Shown: positions 34,235 through 45,305 of the stretch, one piece after another
Numbering within the stretch: position 1 is the stretch's first letter
How the letters are laid out: every line of letters begins with the position of its first letter
Assembly (NCBI RefSeq): GCF_020360975.1
Contig: NW_025408678.1
Coordinates: 248,001 to 312,000, forward strand
Origin: Hirsutella rhossiliensis
Lineage: Eukaryota > Ascomycota > Sordariomycetes > Hypocreales > Ophiocordycipitaceae
DNA length: 64,000 nt
Direction of reading: 5' to 3'
Notes under the pieces: model-generated
The model's database searches: none
What the model was told of the DNA's origin: nothing
What the model saw: the letters and a program-made list of their open reading frames with translations, nothing else
Position numbers and translations under genes: made by a program

Positions 34235-34789
34235 CCCATTGGACTAGGCGGCTAGAGAATACGGATTACTTTTAAAGTATAACCGGCTAAGCCTATATCG
34301 AGTTTCGGCTTTTACTCGAAGGCATGCCTTCAGACACCCCATAGTACCAAAGGGACGTCGAACAAGTCATCGCTCAAGGCTCTGCCGACAGTTGGGGGCC
34401 ACACCACAACCCAGCCCGAGCGCCTTCTGTCCAACAAAACCAGGTCGCTGTATAAGATACTCGCTAGACAAGCCGAAAGGACGGCCTCGTCCCGGCAGGG
34501 CATTCTGCTCTTCTGGTACCGCTCGTGACATATTAGCATCGCGACGGCGTGGCCTATGTTCCGTCAGTTTGGCAGCCGTGTTATCGAGGACTGCCGCAGG
34601 GCGTACGACGACTACTGGGAGACCAAGGTTCGCAAGCAGGGCTTCTGAAGCTAGCCCCGCGGGCGAGAAGAGAACGGGAGCAGCCAGGGCCCGCAAGACA
34701 GCCGAGGCGGCGTGGAACAGCGTCCTCACGATCGGCCTTCACGTCAAGATTGTCAACAACGACCGCCCTAAGCCTTACCCCGGTGCTTC
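34235..34789. other. Degenerate coding-like segment
   Basis: Downstream of the RhoGAP stop, one plus-strand frame reads protein-like for about 60 codons (about 34,358-34,526), ends, and another resumes at about 34,550-34,648 (FRQFGSRVIEDCRRAYDDYW). I recognise no family. It may be decayed coding DNA. Confidence 0.3.
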
Positions 34790-35170
34790 AGCCAAGGACC
34801 ATGACAGGGCGGCTTCTGTGCGCCATCTACAACGAAATGCCCAATTCATGCACTACAGACAGCCTCGACAAGCTTGGTGCGCAGAGCGAAGCAGCCAAGC
34901 TTGCCTCGGGCTTCCAGATATTGCTCAACGTCCGGCTCGCGCTACCAATAGACAGCATAGAGAGGGAGGACGCCGACGTCAAAATGGAGTGTCTCGTTTG
35001 GGAAGGGGGTCTTAGCCACTGCAGCCCATCTTTTACTATTCTTGATGACGGTATCAGGGTCTGGCCAGAGGTCGACTCGACTGTTATCAGTGACTGTCGG
35101 CTTGGCCATATTCTGGATCAATTCGAACACACCCTCCGCCTGCTACGCCCATCGGGTACGGAACACCTCC
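34790..35170 (+). pseudogene. Fragment resembling the C-terminal half of an NRPS condensation domain
   Basis: The plus frame at about 34,801-35,150 follows the order of the last third of peptide-synthetase condensation domains. A segment like the D-x-x-P-F-E-x-x-G-L-Q-x-I region is seen as DSLDKLGAQSEAAK, then FQILLNVRL (usual FQTLLVVQP), then an acidic strand DDGIRVWPEVDSTVIS and the helix GHILDQFEHTLRLL (usual RLLxQFEHVLRQL). There is no HHxxxDG motif, adenylation or carrier domain nearby, so it is at best a relic. The open frame itself runs on to 35,295. The assignment rests on pattern memory only. Confidence 0.4.
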
Positions 35171-35295
35171 TTTTGAACTCTGGGGGTGCCTCTTGGAACT
35201 CGACTTCGGATGATGCATATGACATTCAAGTGACGGTTCAACACGGCAATAGGCGGTGTATATTAATTGAGTCCCATAATTCGTGTGAGACTTGA

Positions 35296-35594
35296 TCAGA
35301 TACCTGTGAGAATGAAATCCTTCAATCATAGTGCAAAGAAATTTTTGTCGTCGCTAAAAACCCGTTCTGTAGTCCACTCTCGAACCAACTCATACTTGAG
35401 AGATTCATCAATATCTTTGTGACAGTGCGGGGGTTTGACCGAGTGTTAACTCTGAGAAATGGTCGCATGCACGTGGTTGAGTACGCAACTCCTGTCTAAG
35501 ATTCCTGCCCCTTGCCCTAAGCACGCTCGTCCCAGTTGCTGTGGGCTTATCCATCCAAGATCGAATACAGCTGGTTTGTTTTGGCCAGAAACAT
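35296..35594. other. Short intergenic region
   Basis: Convergent space between the relic and the RTA1 gene. Nothing recognised. Confidence 0.4.
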
Positions 35595-36776
35595 TCAAGA
35601 CGTCAACTGACCAGAGGGGCCTTGACCAGATGATTCCTCTTGTCGAGCGTCTCGGTACTGAGCAAGTTCCTGCGCTGCATAATTCGTTCTCTTCCTCCGA
35701 AAGAGCAGGCCAAACGTCAATACGTTCGCCGTCTTGGCAAGAAGCGGTCGTTTGTCTGTATCCCTTTCACCATGTACTTCGGTGCCGTCTTGTGCCAGAT
35801 AGATATGATAGTCCTTGGGCAAAAAGCGACCCGGATTCCATATGTTCCATAAAGCAGAGTTGATGAGCATGAAGCTCGCTTCGAAGACGTAAAAGAAAAC
35901 CTCGTTTCGGAAAAGAGGGCTGAGGGCTCGGAGAGATTCGATGTCCCCAAGATTCTTCTTCGTAGGACCCGCGTGCTCTATCAGGCGGTAGATGCAACGA
36001 CCAAAGATCAAGGCCATACTCGCGTACAGTGTGGACAGTAGAGTCTTAATGTTCTTCAGAGGCACCCTGGTTTTCATGCATCGCACATGGAAAGTACCGG
36101 CGATGCATACGAAGATAACAATAACCACGAGTTGAATGCTGATAGCGGCGACTGTCAGGTAGCTACCCGTCGCTTGCTGAGAAGGCCCCGATGATGGATT
36201 AGCAGCCAGTGCTACCCCTAGAGCGTTCAAGAGCTCCACCGCGGCCATCAAGCCACCGAAAACGCCCAAAACCTTGCCAGCAGGAATTGGGGCAAGGTGT
36301 GGCACGTAGTGAAAAATACGACCAAGGATATGGTAGTTGGCGAGCTCAAGAAGCGGACTGCGATAACCCGAAATAGAGTCAATCAGCAGAAGTCAGCAGC
36401 ATTGAGCCGGGGGGCCCATCACTCACGGACAAACATATACGAAAACTTGGCTAAGAATGAAGACGATCAGTGGAGTCATGTCATCATTCTCGTACATATA
36501 GTTCGAGGCTCCGTACTCTCGAAGTCCATAGCCGACAGTAAACATGACTGCACAGATCAGGTGGAGTCCGGTCAACTTGACGGCATGATAGCACCTAAGG
36601 GAACGAGGTCTCAGAGGAGCGAAATATCTTTTGCCACGGTATTGGGACACTGACCAGCATTGCCAGATGTAGAAGATGGCGGAGATGGCGTACCCAGCTA
36701 TGAAGAAGATGGGTGCGCCTTTGTTTGGAGCGTAAATGTACAGACTGTACAGAACTAGAAAATCGTCAATATGCAT
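35595..36776 (-). CDS. RTA1-family multispanning membrane protein
   Basis: Member of the fungal lipid-translocating exporter/RTA1-like family (seven transmembrane helices). Members confer resistance to 7-aminocholesterol or sphingoid bases in yeast (RTA1, RSB1). The exact substrate here is unknown. Exons 36655-36776, 36427-36594 and 35595-36357 join in phase to 350 aa. The 60-nt first intron has no stop, so it can be misread as coding. Splicing restores the family sequence IWQCWCYHAVKLTGLH and the second junction restores PPLLELANYHILGRIFHYVPHLAPIPAG, matching the usual PPIYxGANYxxLGR block. FTVGYGLREYG and the long C-terminal cytoplasmic tail are also typical. The N-terminus is short (MHIDDFLVLYSLYIYAPNKGAP), so an additional 5' exon cannot be excluded. 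Confidence 0.85.
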
Positions 36777-39700
36777 GGCGCAGCTACATCTGTTAAGTTT
36801 GGATCTTTACTAGGCTCTCCGTCGGCCATTTGAACCTCGACATATATTCGGGGCGAGATGAATCGGGACACAAAAACAGGCGATGAGTCGGGACAGGCGT
36901 AGAAGGTGGTGACGGTGAGACGACTGCGGGATTCTATTTTCTCAAGATAGGGATTTTCTGTCACAATGCGTTAGGAGTCGGTCATTACTTGGGCTTTACA
37001 GATGAGGGGACGGCGGATAAGAGCCCTTTGCTTCACTGAAGCAGGGCAACCATGACCTACATGCCGACTGAAACGGGCGACTGACGGTTCCCCGTCTCCA
37101 ATGCAGAGGACGGCGGGGCGAAGGATGAAAACAGGAGCTACAGTAGAAATGCAGGAATCAGTCAAGTTGAGTACGGGGTTTCCCGATGCCCATTTAAAGC
37201 ATGAGCGGATTTGTATTTGCCATGTATAGGGTCCAGGTTCATCACGGGTACTTCGGGCATGGGAGATGGCTGTGCCCCCTGGAGTGCCACCCCTCTACCG
37301 CCTTGCATGGCATGTAATATCGACGTTGCCGCCGAGACCGCGTCGTCATTCGGACCCAGTGCCAGCTTTACGAATACGCTTGTCCCAAATTAGAAAACAG
37401 ATTCGCCAGCATCCCACTCGTCAAGGCCGGATCCTTGATTGCCCCGGGGGTAAGGTAGAGCTCAGCCTTACCAGTCAGCCAGAGTGACATTTGCCCGGCT
37501 GGGGGTGTGACGGTGGCCTCAGCACATGCGTGGTTGGCCCGGTCCCCATGCTTGCCCCGTGGCGGCCTGGAGCAACATTTGAAGTCCAAGATACTCGGTG
37601 CAGGAATACGTTCTCCGGGCAGGTTACCAAGTAAGTGGTCAAGCGATATTTGTACTCAGTGCAGCTTGGCTTCATAGGCAACAGTGCGATTGGGGTGGAG
37701 GTGGGAAAAGAAGTTGCGTGATTGCTTTGCCTGAATCTGAATATAATCGAGAAAGAAACTAGGATAAAAGTCTTCTTTACCTCGCGAGTCCCTTCGCGCG
37801 GTCTGGAATGGGCACGCAAAAGGAAATAGGCTCGAGATGAGCGGCGAACAGGATTCGGCGGCCAGCTTCAAATGGCAGGTAATCCGTCGACTTGTCAGCT
37901 CGTATGCCTCCTAATAAATGGTACTCCCTGTAGACCGGCTGCGGTTGGCTGCACGCTTGCTGCAGTTGGCTGCGGTTAATTGCAAGCAGCATGTCTCTTG
38001 GCGAAGGATCAAGTCACTTGGGTCCACGTCACCTAGACACGGGGAGCCCGGGACTAAAGTAAAGTCGAGGAGCGTGTAAAAATTGACTGTACGGAGGGCG
38101 TTTCAATGTTGGACCTTGTTCATGCATGCGAAATACGAAGTGGCAGGTCGAACATCCTATCAATCCCCCTTCCGAGGACGCGTAATACCCAATAAGTTCC
38201 TCGAACCAGGCTTTTGGATCAAGACGTGCAGCTTGAAGCGGTCACATGCATCCAAGCACTACTCAAGAGGCAACAATATTTAGCAAGTCTTGCATCACGA
38301 AGTTTTCTCGTAAGTTGGCGCCAAAGACATGCTGTAGTTAAGAATACTTAGCCAAGCTTGTCGCGAGAGCACGGAAGTTTTTCGAAGCGCAGAGTGGTGA
38401 GGAAGTCAACAGCTTCTTTCCTATATGAAACGATAGCATTAAAGAAATTATGGATGCCTTTATTGTCGCCTAATTGGGGTGGCTGGATCTTTTGCGGATA
38501 CGCCGTGCCGTCAACGTCACACCCGGCACTACTATAGCATACGGGAGGCGCTACGAGAATTCAGGAGAGAGAGGAAAAGCTTGCGAGGGCAGAATTAAAG
38601 GAACGGGTAGGCAATGACCTTAAGCAGCATCAAAAGAGCTGATAATGAGAATTCCGCTTTCCTTGAAAACACCATGTGCAGCCATCCACCTGACTCGTCT
38701 AGTTAATTTGATAGTCTGTCCCTTGCCTAGCTCGCCAAGAGTCGAGTTGCTCATTGTAGCATTCCTTGAACCATTTCTGAATGTTCAGCTGTGGGGATCG
38801 TGTCTCGTCTTTGAAAACTTTGTCTTGGATTCTTACTGGCTCTGCGTTCGATGCCCGTAGGTGGGGTGCGCGCTCCTAAGAAGGGATTCAAAACTAATAG
38901 ACAGTGGGGAGCCTTGGTAATTAATAGACAATGTGGCTGAGCACTGGTCGGAGACTTTACTTAATACTATACGGGAAGAAGAAGAAGGGCCTATAGGAAG
39001 AGCATGATATAGAGCTACGGTAGTGATGAGTGCTCCAAAGCAATCCTATGCGGGACTTTTTAAGAATATATGTCATAGAACCAGTTCGTTGATCGTTGTT
39101 GTGTTAACTATCATCGGGGTGCACTGCGGACATAAAAACACGACACGAATGTGCGTGCATTCGATCCTTTCTCTTATTTCTTTAGATAATTCTCATTGAT
39201 TAACTAATGCTATTTATGTCGCTTTACCCAACTGCTGTCGTCGTGCCAGGTGTGGGACATGACTGTCTAACAATACCAAACTCAAATTCGGCCATGGATT
39301 TTCCATCTGCATCGCAAAAAGCTTTCTGCAAATCTGAACATAAGTACGCTTTCTTATTTTTCTTTGTCACATGAACAATTTTGTCACAAAACTTTTGTCA
39401 CAAGGTAATAAATGCTGAGTACACCCATCCTAACGAGGCGAGAAAAAGGGGGTGGGGGGCATTCTTCATTCCTCGCCAATTTCCTTCGTTTCGCTCTCTT
39501 TACCTTGTGGTCTTTCGAATATTCGGATAACTAGTCGTAATTGAATTATTGGTTATAGAGGACGCTTACCGCTCCTGTGCTTTTTAGGGTTCACAGCATT
39601 AAACTAGGTTGCAGTTCATGACAGTCATATGTCGGCACTACCGTCGTGGCACGGACCGGAAGCCCTCACTTCCGTAGCATGCTAGCGATTAAGTAAACTC

Positions 39701-39920
39701 AATTGTTGCAACTTGACGGCTCTTCTGGATGCTTGGCGTAATCCATTACATCATTGTATGTGTAGAGTTTCCATCAGTGTATGGCCATGTCGAAGCGAAG
39801 TGGTTCCCCCATAACTACTTAAAACGACTGTAGGACGGGAAAGAAGTGCATCGTTCGTGAAAGCTGTTGCAAAGAGTCGGTAATTACTAAAAACTGGAGC
39901 ATCTCTGCAAATCGTACACC
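36777..39920. other. AT-rich gene desert within the island
   Basis: 3.1 kb with no supportable gene. From about 38,280 onward the sequence is clearly AT-rich, with few open frames beyond 70 codons. It could be decayed transposon DNA altered by repeat-induced point mutation (inference); no terminal repeats were identified. Confidence 0.5.
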
Positions 39921-40628
39921 ATGAGCAAGCCAACCATCGTTTTCGTGCACGGTTTCTGGGGCGACGCAGCCCACTGGGCTGACGTTATCATCAACCTCGA
40001 TGCGAGAGGCTATTCTCTACAAGCCGTCGAATTGCCGCTGACTTCATTGGCCGATGATGCCGAGCGCACCAAGAAGGTGGTGAAGCAGATCAAAGGGGAC
40101 GTGTTGCTCGTTGGGCATTCATATGGTGGTGCTGTCATTACTGAGGCGGGAAATCTACCAAACGTCGTCGGGCTTGTTTACATTGCGGCATTCGGCCCCG
40201 ATAAGGATGAAAGTGCGGGAAGCATCTCGGCACAATACCCGGCCCTCGCTGCTACCGATGGCCGCCTCGTGCAGGACAGCGATGGCTACCTTTGGATCAA
40301 AGCAGACCAGTTTCATGACTCGTTTTGTCAAGATCTCGCCAAGGACAAGGCTCTCGTCATGGCCGTTACCCAGAAGGCGCCCGTTGCGAGTACCTTTGGC
40401 GACAAGGTTACACAGCCAGCATGGAAGACAAAGCCGTCCTGGTATCAAATATCGACAGAAGATCGCTGTATCAATCCCGAAGCGCAAAAGTTCATGGCCG
40501 AACGTATGAAGACGCAGAAGACTGTCGAGCTCAAGTCTGCACATGCCTCACTCGCCTCGCAGCCAAAAGCAGTGTCTGATCTTATCGACGACGCTGCCAA
40601 AAAGTCTGTGCAAATGAAAAAGACATAA
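39921..40628 (+). CDS. Bacterial-like alpha/beta hydrolase
   Basis: A 235-aa intronless alpha/beta hydrolase. HGFWGDAAHW near residue 10 is the oxyanion region. The nucleophile is Ser67 in GHSYGG, the acid is probably Asp181 in STEDRCINPEAQ, and the His is His208 in KSAHASLASQP. The blocks PLTSLADDAERTKK, GLVYIAAFGPDKDES and WYQISTEDRCI closely resemble a large bacterial family of small esterase-like hydrolases of unknown natural substrate. No signal peptide is seen, so the protein should be cytosolic. The gene stands alone: AT-rich noncoding DNA flanks it for over 1 kb on both sides. The lack of introns, bacterial resemblance and isolation suggest horizontal acquisition (inference), although such hydrolases are widespread in fungi too. 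Confidence 0.88.
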   Translation: MSKPTIVFVHGFWGDAAHWADVIINLDARGYSLQAVELPLTSLADDAERTKKVVKQIKGDVLLVGHSYGGAVITEAGNLPNVVGLVYIAAFGPDKDESAGSISAQYPALAATDGRLVQDSDGYLWIKADQFHDSFCQDLAKDKALVMAVTQKAPVASTFGDKVTQPAWKTKPSWYQISTEDRCINPEAQKFMAERMKTQKTVELKSAHASLASQPKAVSDLIDDAAKKSVQMKKT

Positions 40629-41883
40629 CCATGTCAAACTGGGTCGCCATCCCCTGCACGCTGCACCAAACAGCAGAAGGGTGTTAACAGCCGCCTACAG
40701 CCCCGTCACCACGCATGCCAAGATCAACTCTCGCTTATACAGAAAGGCCAATAACATCGCTGCCTAGCAACTCGGCAAGCAACGAATTTACCAGTAGGCA
40801 ATAATGCCATTTATTAGCAGGTGCACATTATGGTGTATTAGTTCAGCTCAATTCCACTCCTTTACATAAGAGAATAAATGACCCGCTTGCTACCTAAGCT
40901 CGAGATCTTCTGCCCGATCGTTGTTAAACCACCCATACTGTTTATATCATTTATTGCGTAACAGTTAACTGCAAGCCTGGGCTCCTAGCCGGGTTTTGAA
41001 TTACTCGCGCGTATCCAATTAAGCAACGATACAAACCACTTAATTTAAATGAACTAAATAGCTTAGCTACGCTAAGGTTGACTTCGTTATCGATGCCTCT
41101 ACAATAGTCAGTTAACTACGAGTTAAGTTTAAGTTGGATAGACGTGAGTTAAAGCATTGTGTGTTAACCTCTAAGCCGAGCACCCCCTAGTTTTCCTGTG
41201 GCGCCCGTCGAGGCAAGCTTTAGGTGGACAATGGGGAGTTCAAGAATGGAGTCGACCTCGACACTCAGTTCCCTTGCTCTCGTTGAAATAGAAGACTGAA
41301 GTCGTCCAACAGATTGCGGATATCGTTATTGCTCTACAACGAGATAGACTTCCTAAGTCAGTGACCCAGTTCGGCGCTCTTATATCCTTAAGGCGCCTTT
41401 TTATTTTTAAAACCTCTATAACTATACGCGTGTAAATGGGTTGTACGCCTACATTTCCAATATACTGCGTTTACGGCTGACTGTAAGTCTCAAGCAGAGG
41501 TTTGAGAGCGCAGGGAAGAAATAGGGGCACAGAAAGGTGAATTTAGTGATGCATGTCTTGGTCTATCTATTGGGACAAGGGAGGGACTCATATAGGTACA
41601 GAGACTACACAAAGCTAGCCAAAGAGGGCATTGAGATGTTCCTATACCTGAGTCAGGCCTACATCATGTCCTTGAGCTAGGGGAGTCAGTTGCATAGGCA
41701 GGCTCCATTATGCATGACTGTTGGGTCCACTGGGCATGACTGTGGCCTCTTATGCCCGCTCTCCTCAACAGTAAGGTAGTGATAAAGATGCGCCTTACTA
41801 ACTAATAACGCCGTCAGACTTAACAGCTAACCAATCTACTATACCTACTACTTTACCTTAACTTAACGAGTGTTCGAAGTATT
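40629..41883. other. AT-rich decayed DNA
   Basis: About 1.25 kb, very rich in TTAA, TAGCTA and similar TpA steps, without open frames of note. It looks like DNA mutated by repeat-induced point mutation. It directly follows, in the minus direction, a splice-donor-like site at the end of the phosphorylase-like gene, so it may contain the lost 3' part of that gene. Confidence 0.45.
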
Positions 41884-43171
41884 TTACTTACGCTGCCTGG
41901 TCAGTTCGCATATAGCGCTCCAGGATCGCCTTTGACGCCGAAGCCGCCATCGCTGCTGCAAAGTCCTGCCAGCCCTTATGCTTATGACTGTCGGCATAGT
42001 CGCACACTCCCTTGATGACAACGGAAGGTAATTCGTCCCATACCCCAGCGCCCTCCATCTCAAACGCAATCACGCCCGCTTCCTTTGAGATCCTGTCGCG
42101 GTCTGTAGCCGACTTTATTACTGTATCTCCCGACCCGACAGCACCGATGTGTACCGCCACCGTCTGAAGGGCAACGCCACCGTCGTGTTCCACTTCCTCC
42201 CTAGCTCGGAGCCGGTCTCTTGCCATAAGGTATCCGTCGTCGCAACCTAAATAATCGCATGATGAAGAAAGAGCCTCGTCGCACACGGGATCCAAGTCGC
42301 TGATGCAATCACAGCACACACAACTCCGTGACGTATTATGTTTATGCCGATAAGTCGACTTGAATAGTTTGTCTTTGACCGTGCCGGGATAGTCATACTT
42401 GCTATGACGCCGCTTCTGGGCAGCTTTAGCCCGGAGTTGCTAAAGGAAATAGGTGGTGCGTTCCTCCAGACTATCATGCTCACGTTCAGTCTCGAGCATA
42501 GCGAGGAGACTGCGGATAACCTTATTGGGCCGCCCGAGGTTATTCCCAATAGTGTCTTTGCCGATAAACTTGTCTGGATACTTCCGGCCAAAATCATACT
42601 GGACGATGGTCTTATTGATGACGACATCGCCGAGCAGGATCTCGCGATCTTGGCTGCGCGGCGCAGCACCACAGATTCCGACAAGAAGAGCAAGCTTCAC
42701 GTTGCTATAGCTCGAGCGCATACTGGTGGCGACACTGGCGGCGCCTGTCTTGCCCATCTGAGGCAACAGAGCCAGGACGACGCTACAGTTGCCCATGCGG
42801 CCAGTTGTGTAGATGTTTGGGTCTTTTTTGACCTTTCCGTACTGATCGCCCTGTTCGTCCCAGAACTCGTCGAAGAGGTAGGAAACAGCGTCGTACTCGA
42901 GAGGCAAGGCACATATGATGGCTACCTCGAAGTCCTCGCGGCGACATGGTTGGCGAGCTGACGTGTTGTAGCTAGAAATCAATGCCACCAGACCAGTATT
43001 AGGAACATGCGCGACTTCAAGGAAGATCTTTGCATCTGGGAGCCCGCTTACCAAGCTGGGGCCACAGAGTCGGGAGGTATATGCTGCGTGGGTCTTGTGC
43101 CGTTGTTTAGCTGAGAGGCCTCCTCTAAAAAGGAGCCGTGTAGACACTGGCCACAGCAGGCGGGGCTGCAC
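41884..43171 (-). pseudogene. Nucleoside-phosphorylase-like (PNP_UDP) effector domain of a fungal NLR, broken
   Basis: One minus-strand frame runs from about 43,040 to 41,888 and encodes the phosphorylase-superfamily domain that fungi use as an N-terminal NLR effector. It begins EDFEVAIICALPLEYDAV, continues with ALLVGICGAAP and GDVVINKTIVQYDFGRKYPDKF, and ends AFEMEGAGVWDELPSVVIKGVCDYADSHKHKGWQ. A single in-frame TAG at 42,440-42,442, between FL and QLRAK, interrupts it where relatives continue with Gln or Lys. No intron can remove it. After the domain the frame ends RTDQAA at a GTAAGT that looks like a splice donor, but no NACHT or repeat exons follow. The N-terminal 75 codons of the open frame lack conservation. 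I read it as a truncated NLR pseudogene. A CAG-to-TAG change would fit C-to-T mutation. Confidence 0.7.
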
Positions 43172-43578
43172 TTCGAATCCGGGTTTCCAAGATTACACTT
43201 AGCCATAGAAAGGAGCTGCTCCCGTTGTGATTCGGGAACACATCGCCTTTTATGTCCAGCCTTTGTCTGTTCGGACTCCGTAGACCGAATGGCAACAGTG
43301 CGAGAGCCGTCCGAGGAATCCGGAGGAGGCGGTGATTCGGACCGTTGGCGTTTGTGAACAGCCCTAGGGATAGACTCGGAAAGCCCAAGTTCGAGATAAT
43401 AAACGACTTCTTTATAGAGCGTTCTCTATATCGTCGGATCTGCATCTCTGCCTTAGAGGTCGCCAGATCTTAGCGCCATGGCTATATGGCGATAGACGAA
43501 AAGACAGCCCTTAACGGCTTGGAGATAGGAGTCACTTCTCTCTACTTCAATCTCCTCGATACTTTCCATGAGCTTCAT
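43172..43578. other. Intergenic region
   Basis: Open frames here (for example 43,125-43,445 -) show no family. The region would hold the promoter of the phosphorylase-like gene. Confidence 0.4.
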
Positions 43579-44983
43579 CTAAGCGGACTTGTTTTGGCTG
43601 CTCTCCGGGCTAACGTGTAGGTCGATGCTTTGGCCAAACTCCAATTCTAGCAACAACTTGGCAAAGGACAAAAATGTAGGGTGGCCGAGTTTGAAGCGGT
43701 ATAGGTCGGCTGTCGCCGAATGCTTTAAGCTATTAAAAGCCAGGTACGGGGACTCCTTGTCGAGACCTAGTTCCGAGAAGTATGTGAAGTAGATACTTTT
43801 GGAGGCAAGGTCGGCGTCGAAAAAGTCCATAAGGCAAAAGCCTAGTTTAAGAGCAAGTGCTCGCTTGTCCTTGATGCCGAATTTTGTGGGCGGCGCCTTG
43901 TCGAATAGCGTGTCGAGATCAAGCGGCCGGAAAGCACCTTGGATGATGAGTTGGTCAAAAGACTCTCGCGATACGTAGTCCATCCTAGAGGTGGTGGTGC
44001 TTGTCCAGGCACCGAACAGCCTTTTATGTTTGATGAGCAGCATTAAAGTCTTCCCTTGGCCCTGATGCTGCTGAAGGTCTGTACAGATATTGTCGATGTG
44101 CGTGATTGCGTTTTTACATCTGAAAAATCAGCCGAGGAAAAATTAGAGCTTGAGACATTCGCGGACACAAGGAGGCCACATACAGGTAGGACGTGTGGCA
44201 CACAACCTCGTGCCACAGTTCTAGCTCGGGATCTGAACACGGCGAGAGCATGAGTTGCAGACCGGGTAATAGTGCATCTGCATCGGGGTCCTGGATGAGT
44301 TTCAATAGTACTTGGTGCTGAGTGTCGCATTGGAGACGTTCAGATAAAGTCCCCAAAACGAGTATAACCTGATTTCGTATCCTGGCTTTCTTCCATGCTC
44401 CCTCCTTTGTCTGCCTCCGGAGTGGTCGAGCGGCTGTTCTTCGTGCGAGGGGCCCGTGGGCTCGCTTGAGGCGCTCGAGGACTCGATCGAGGCTCTTGTT
44501 ACATGCTGTGACGGCATTCAAGCACGAGCGAATCCCGGCAGTGTCGCCGGGAAGTTTGAAAATTGTCTGATTTGGACCACTCACTAGGTCGACTGGTTCG
44601 GATTCTGACTTTAGAAATGTCGTCAATGCTTTCAAACGCGGATATGACTGGTTTCGTTGTCCTGAACAACTCTCGGTGCTGCTAGGCCGCGCAAGGCGCT
44701 CCCACAAAGAGCACAGGTTGAAGAGTTTCGCCCAGCATTCCGAAGCCACTTCATCTCTCAGATACAGGGTATAATCCTTGACCGTGAACGCGTGGCGAAG
44801 CTCGAATTCGAGTAGTTGAGCATCGAGATGCACTCCCCCGTCATGGCTGAGGGGTTCCAGCTGCTCATTGTGTCGCGCCTTTCTCTGGCCCAGCAGCAGT
44901 CCAAGGCCTTGGAGTAGGTTCCACTCGACAAATACATCGATAAAAGGCATTTTCAGTCCTTTTTGCACAAGGGCTGGGCACAA
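43579..44983 (-). CDS. DUF7580-like fungal protein (NLR-associated)
   Basis: Two exons, 44184-44983 and 43579-44119, joined over a 64-nt GTATGT...CAG intron, give 446 aa. The C-terminal exon carries the conserved block LALKLGFCLMDFFDADLASKSIYF, then PYLAF and GHPTFLSFAKLLLELEFGQSI, typical of the DUF7580 domain found in fungal proteins related to prion-inhibition (HeLo-like) and STAND families. The N-terminal exon is helical with LRDEVASECWAKLFNLCSLWERL-like segments and DTAGIRSCLNAVTACNKSLDRVLERLK. Its molecular role is unknown. The N-terminus seems short compared with relatives, and an upstream in-frame stop at about 45,015 suggests a missing first exon or truncation. It is divergent from the C2H2 gene starting at 45,306, with about 320 bp between starts. 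Confidence 0.6.
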
Positions 44984-45305
44984 TTCGATCCGTTGCCTCG
45001 AGAGTCAAAACTTCAGTAGAACTTGCGAGGGAGACAAAGGGCGGGGTCGATGAACGATTCCGGCGGCCCTGGTCTTTCATATCAGATGTCAGGTATCACA
45101 AGGCTGACTGACCCGAGCTCAGTTCTCGGCGAGTGCAGTATAGTGAGACAGCCATGTACGTCATCTGTTCTGACACGAAGTCATGTTAACTTCCCCGCTC
45201 AGCTTTCCGTTGCCTGATATCTATCAGTCGAGGTCGGCAGTACACATACATAAACCCGCAAGACTCGTCCTCTTCCCATGACTGACATCCCCGCCATAGC
45301 CCAGC
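44984..45305. promoter_or_regulatory. Shared divergent promoter interval
   Basis: 322 bp separate the start codons of the DUF7580-like (-) and AcuF-type C2H2 (+) genes. This arrangement allows a bidirectional promoter. No specific operator is identified. Confidence 0.4.

Noticed and set aside
36595..36654. Reading the 60-nt segment of the RTA1 gene as coding
   Set aside because: It is a multiple of three without stops, but it has good splice borders and its removal restores the conserved family sequence.
41040..41210. tRNA-like or LTR-like sequence in the AT-rich block
   Set aside because: The fragment near 40,975-41,010 looked faintly like a tRNA T-arm, but no complete cloverleaf or terminal repeat could be drawn.
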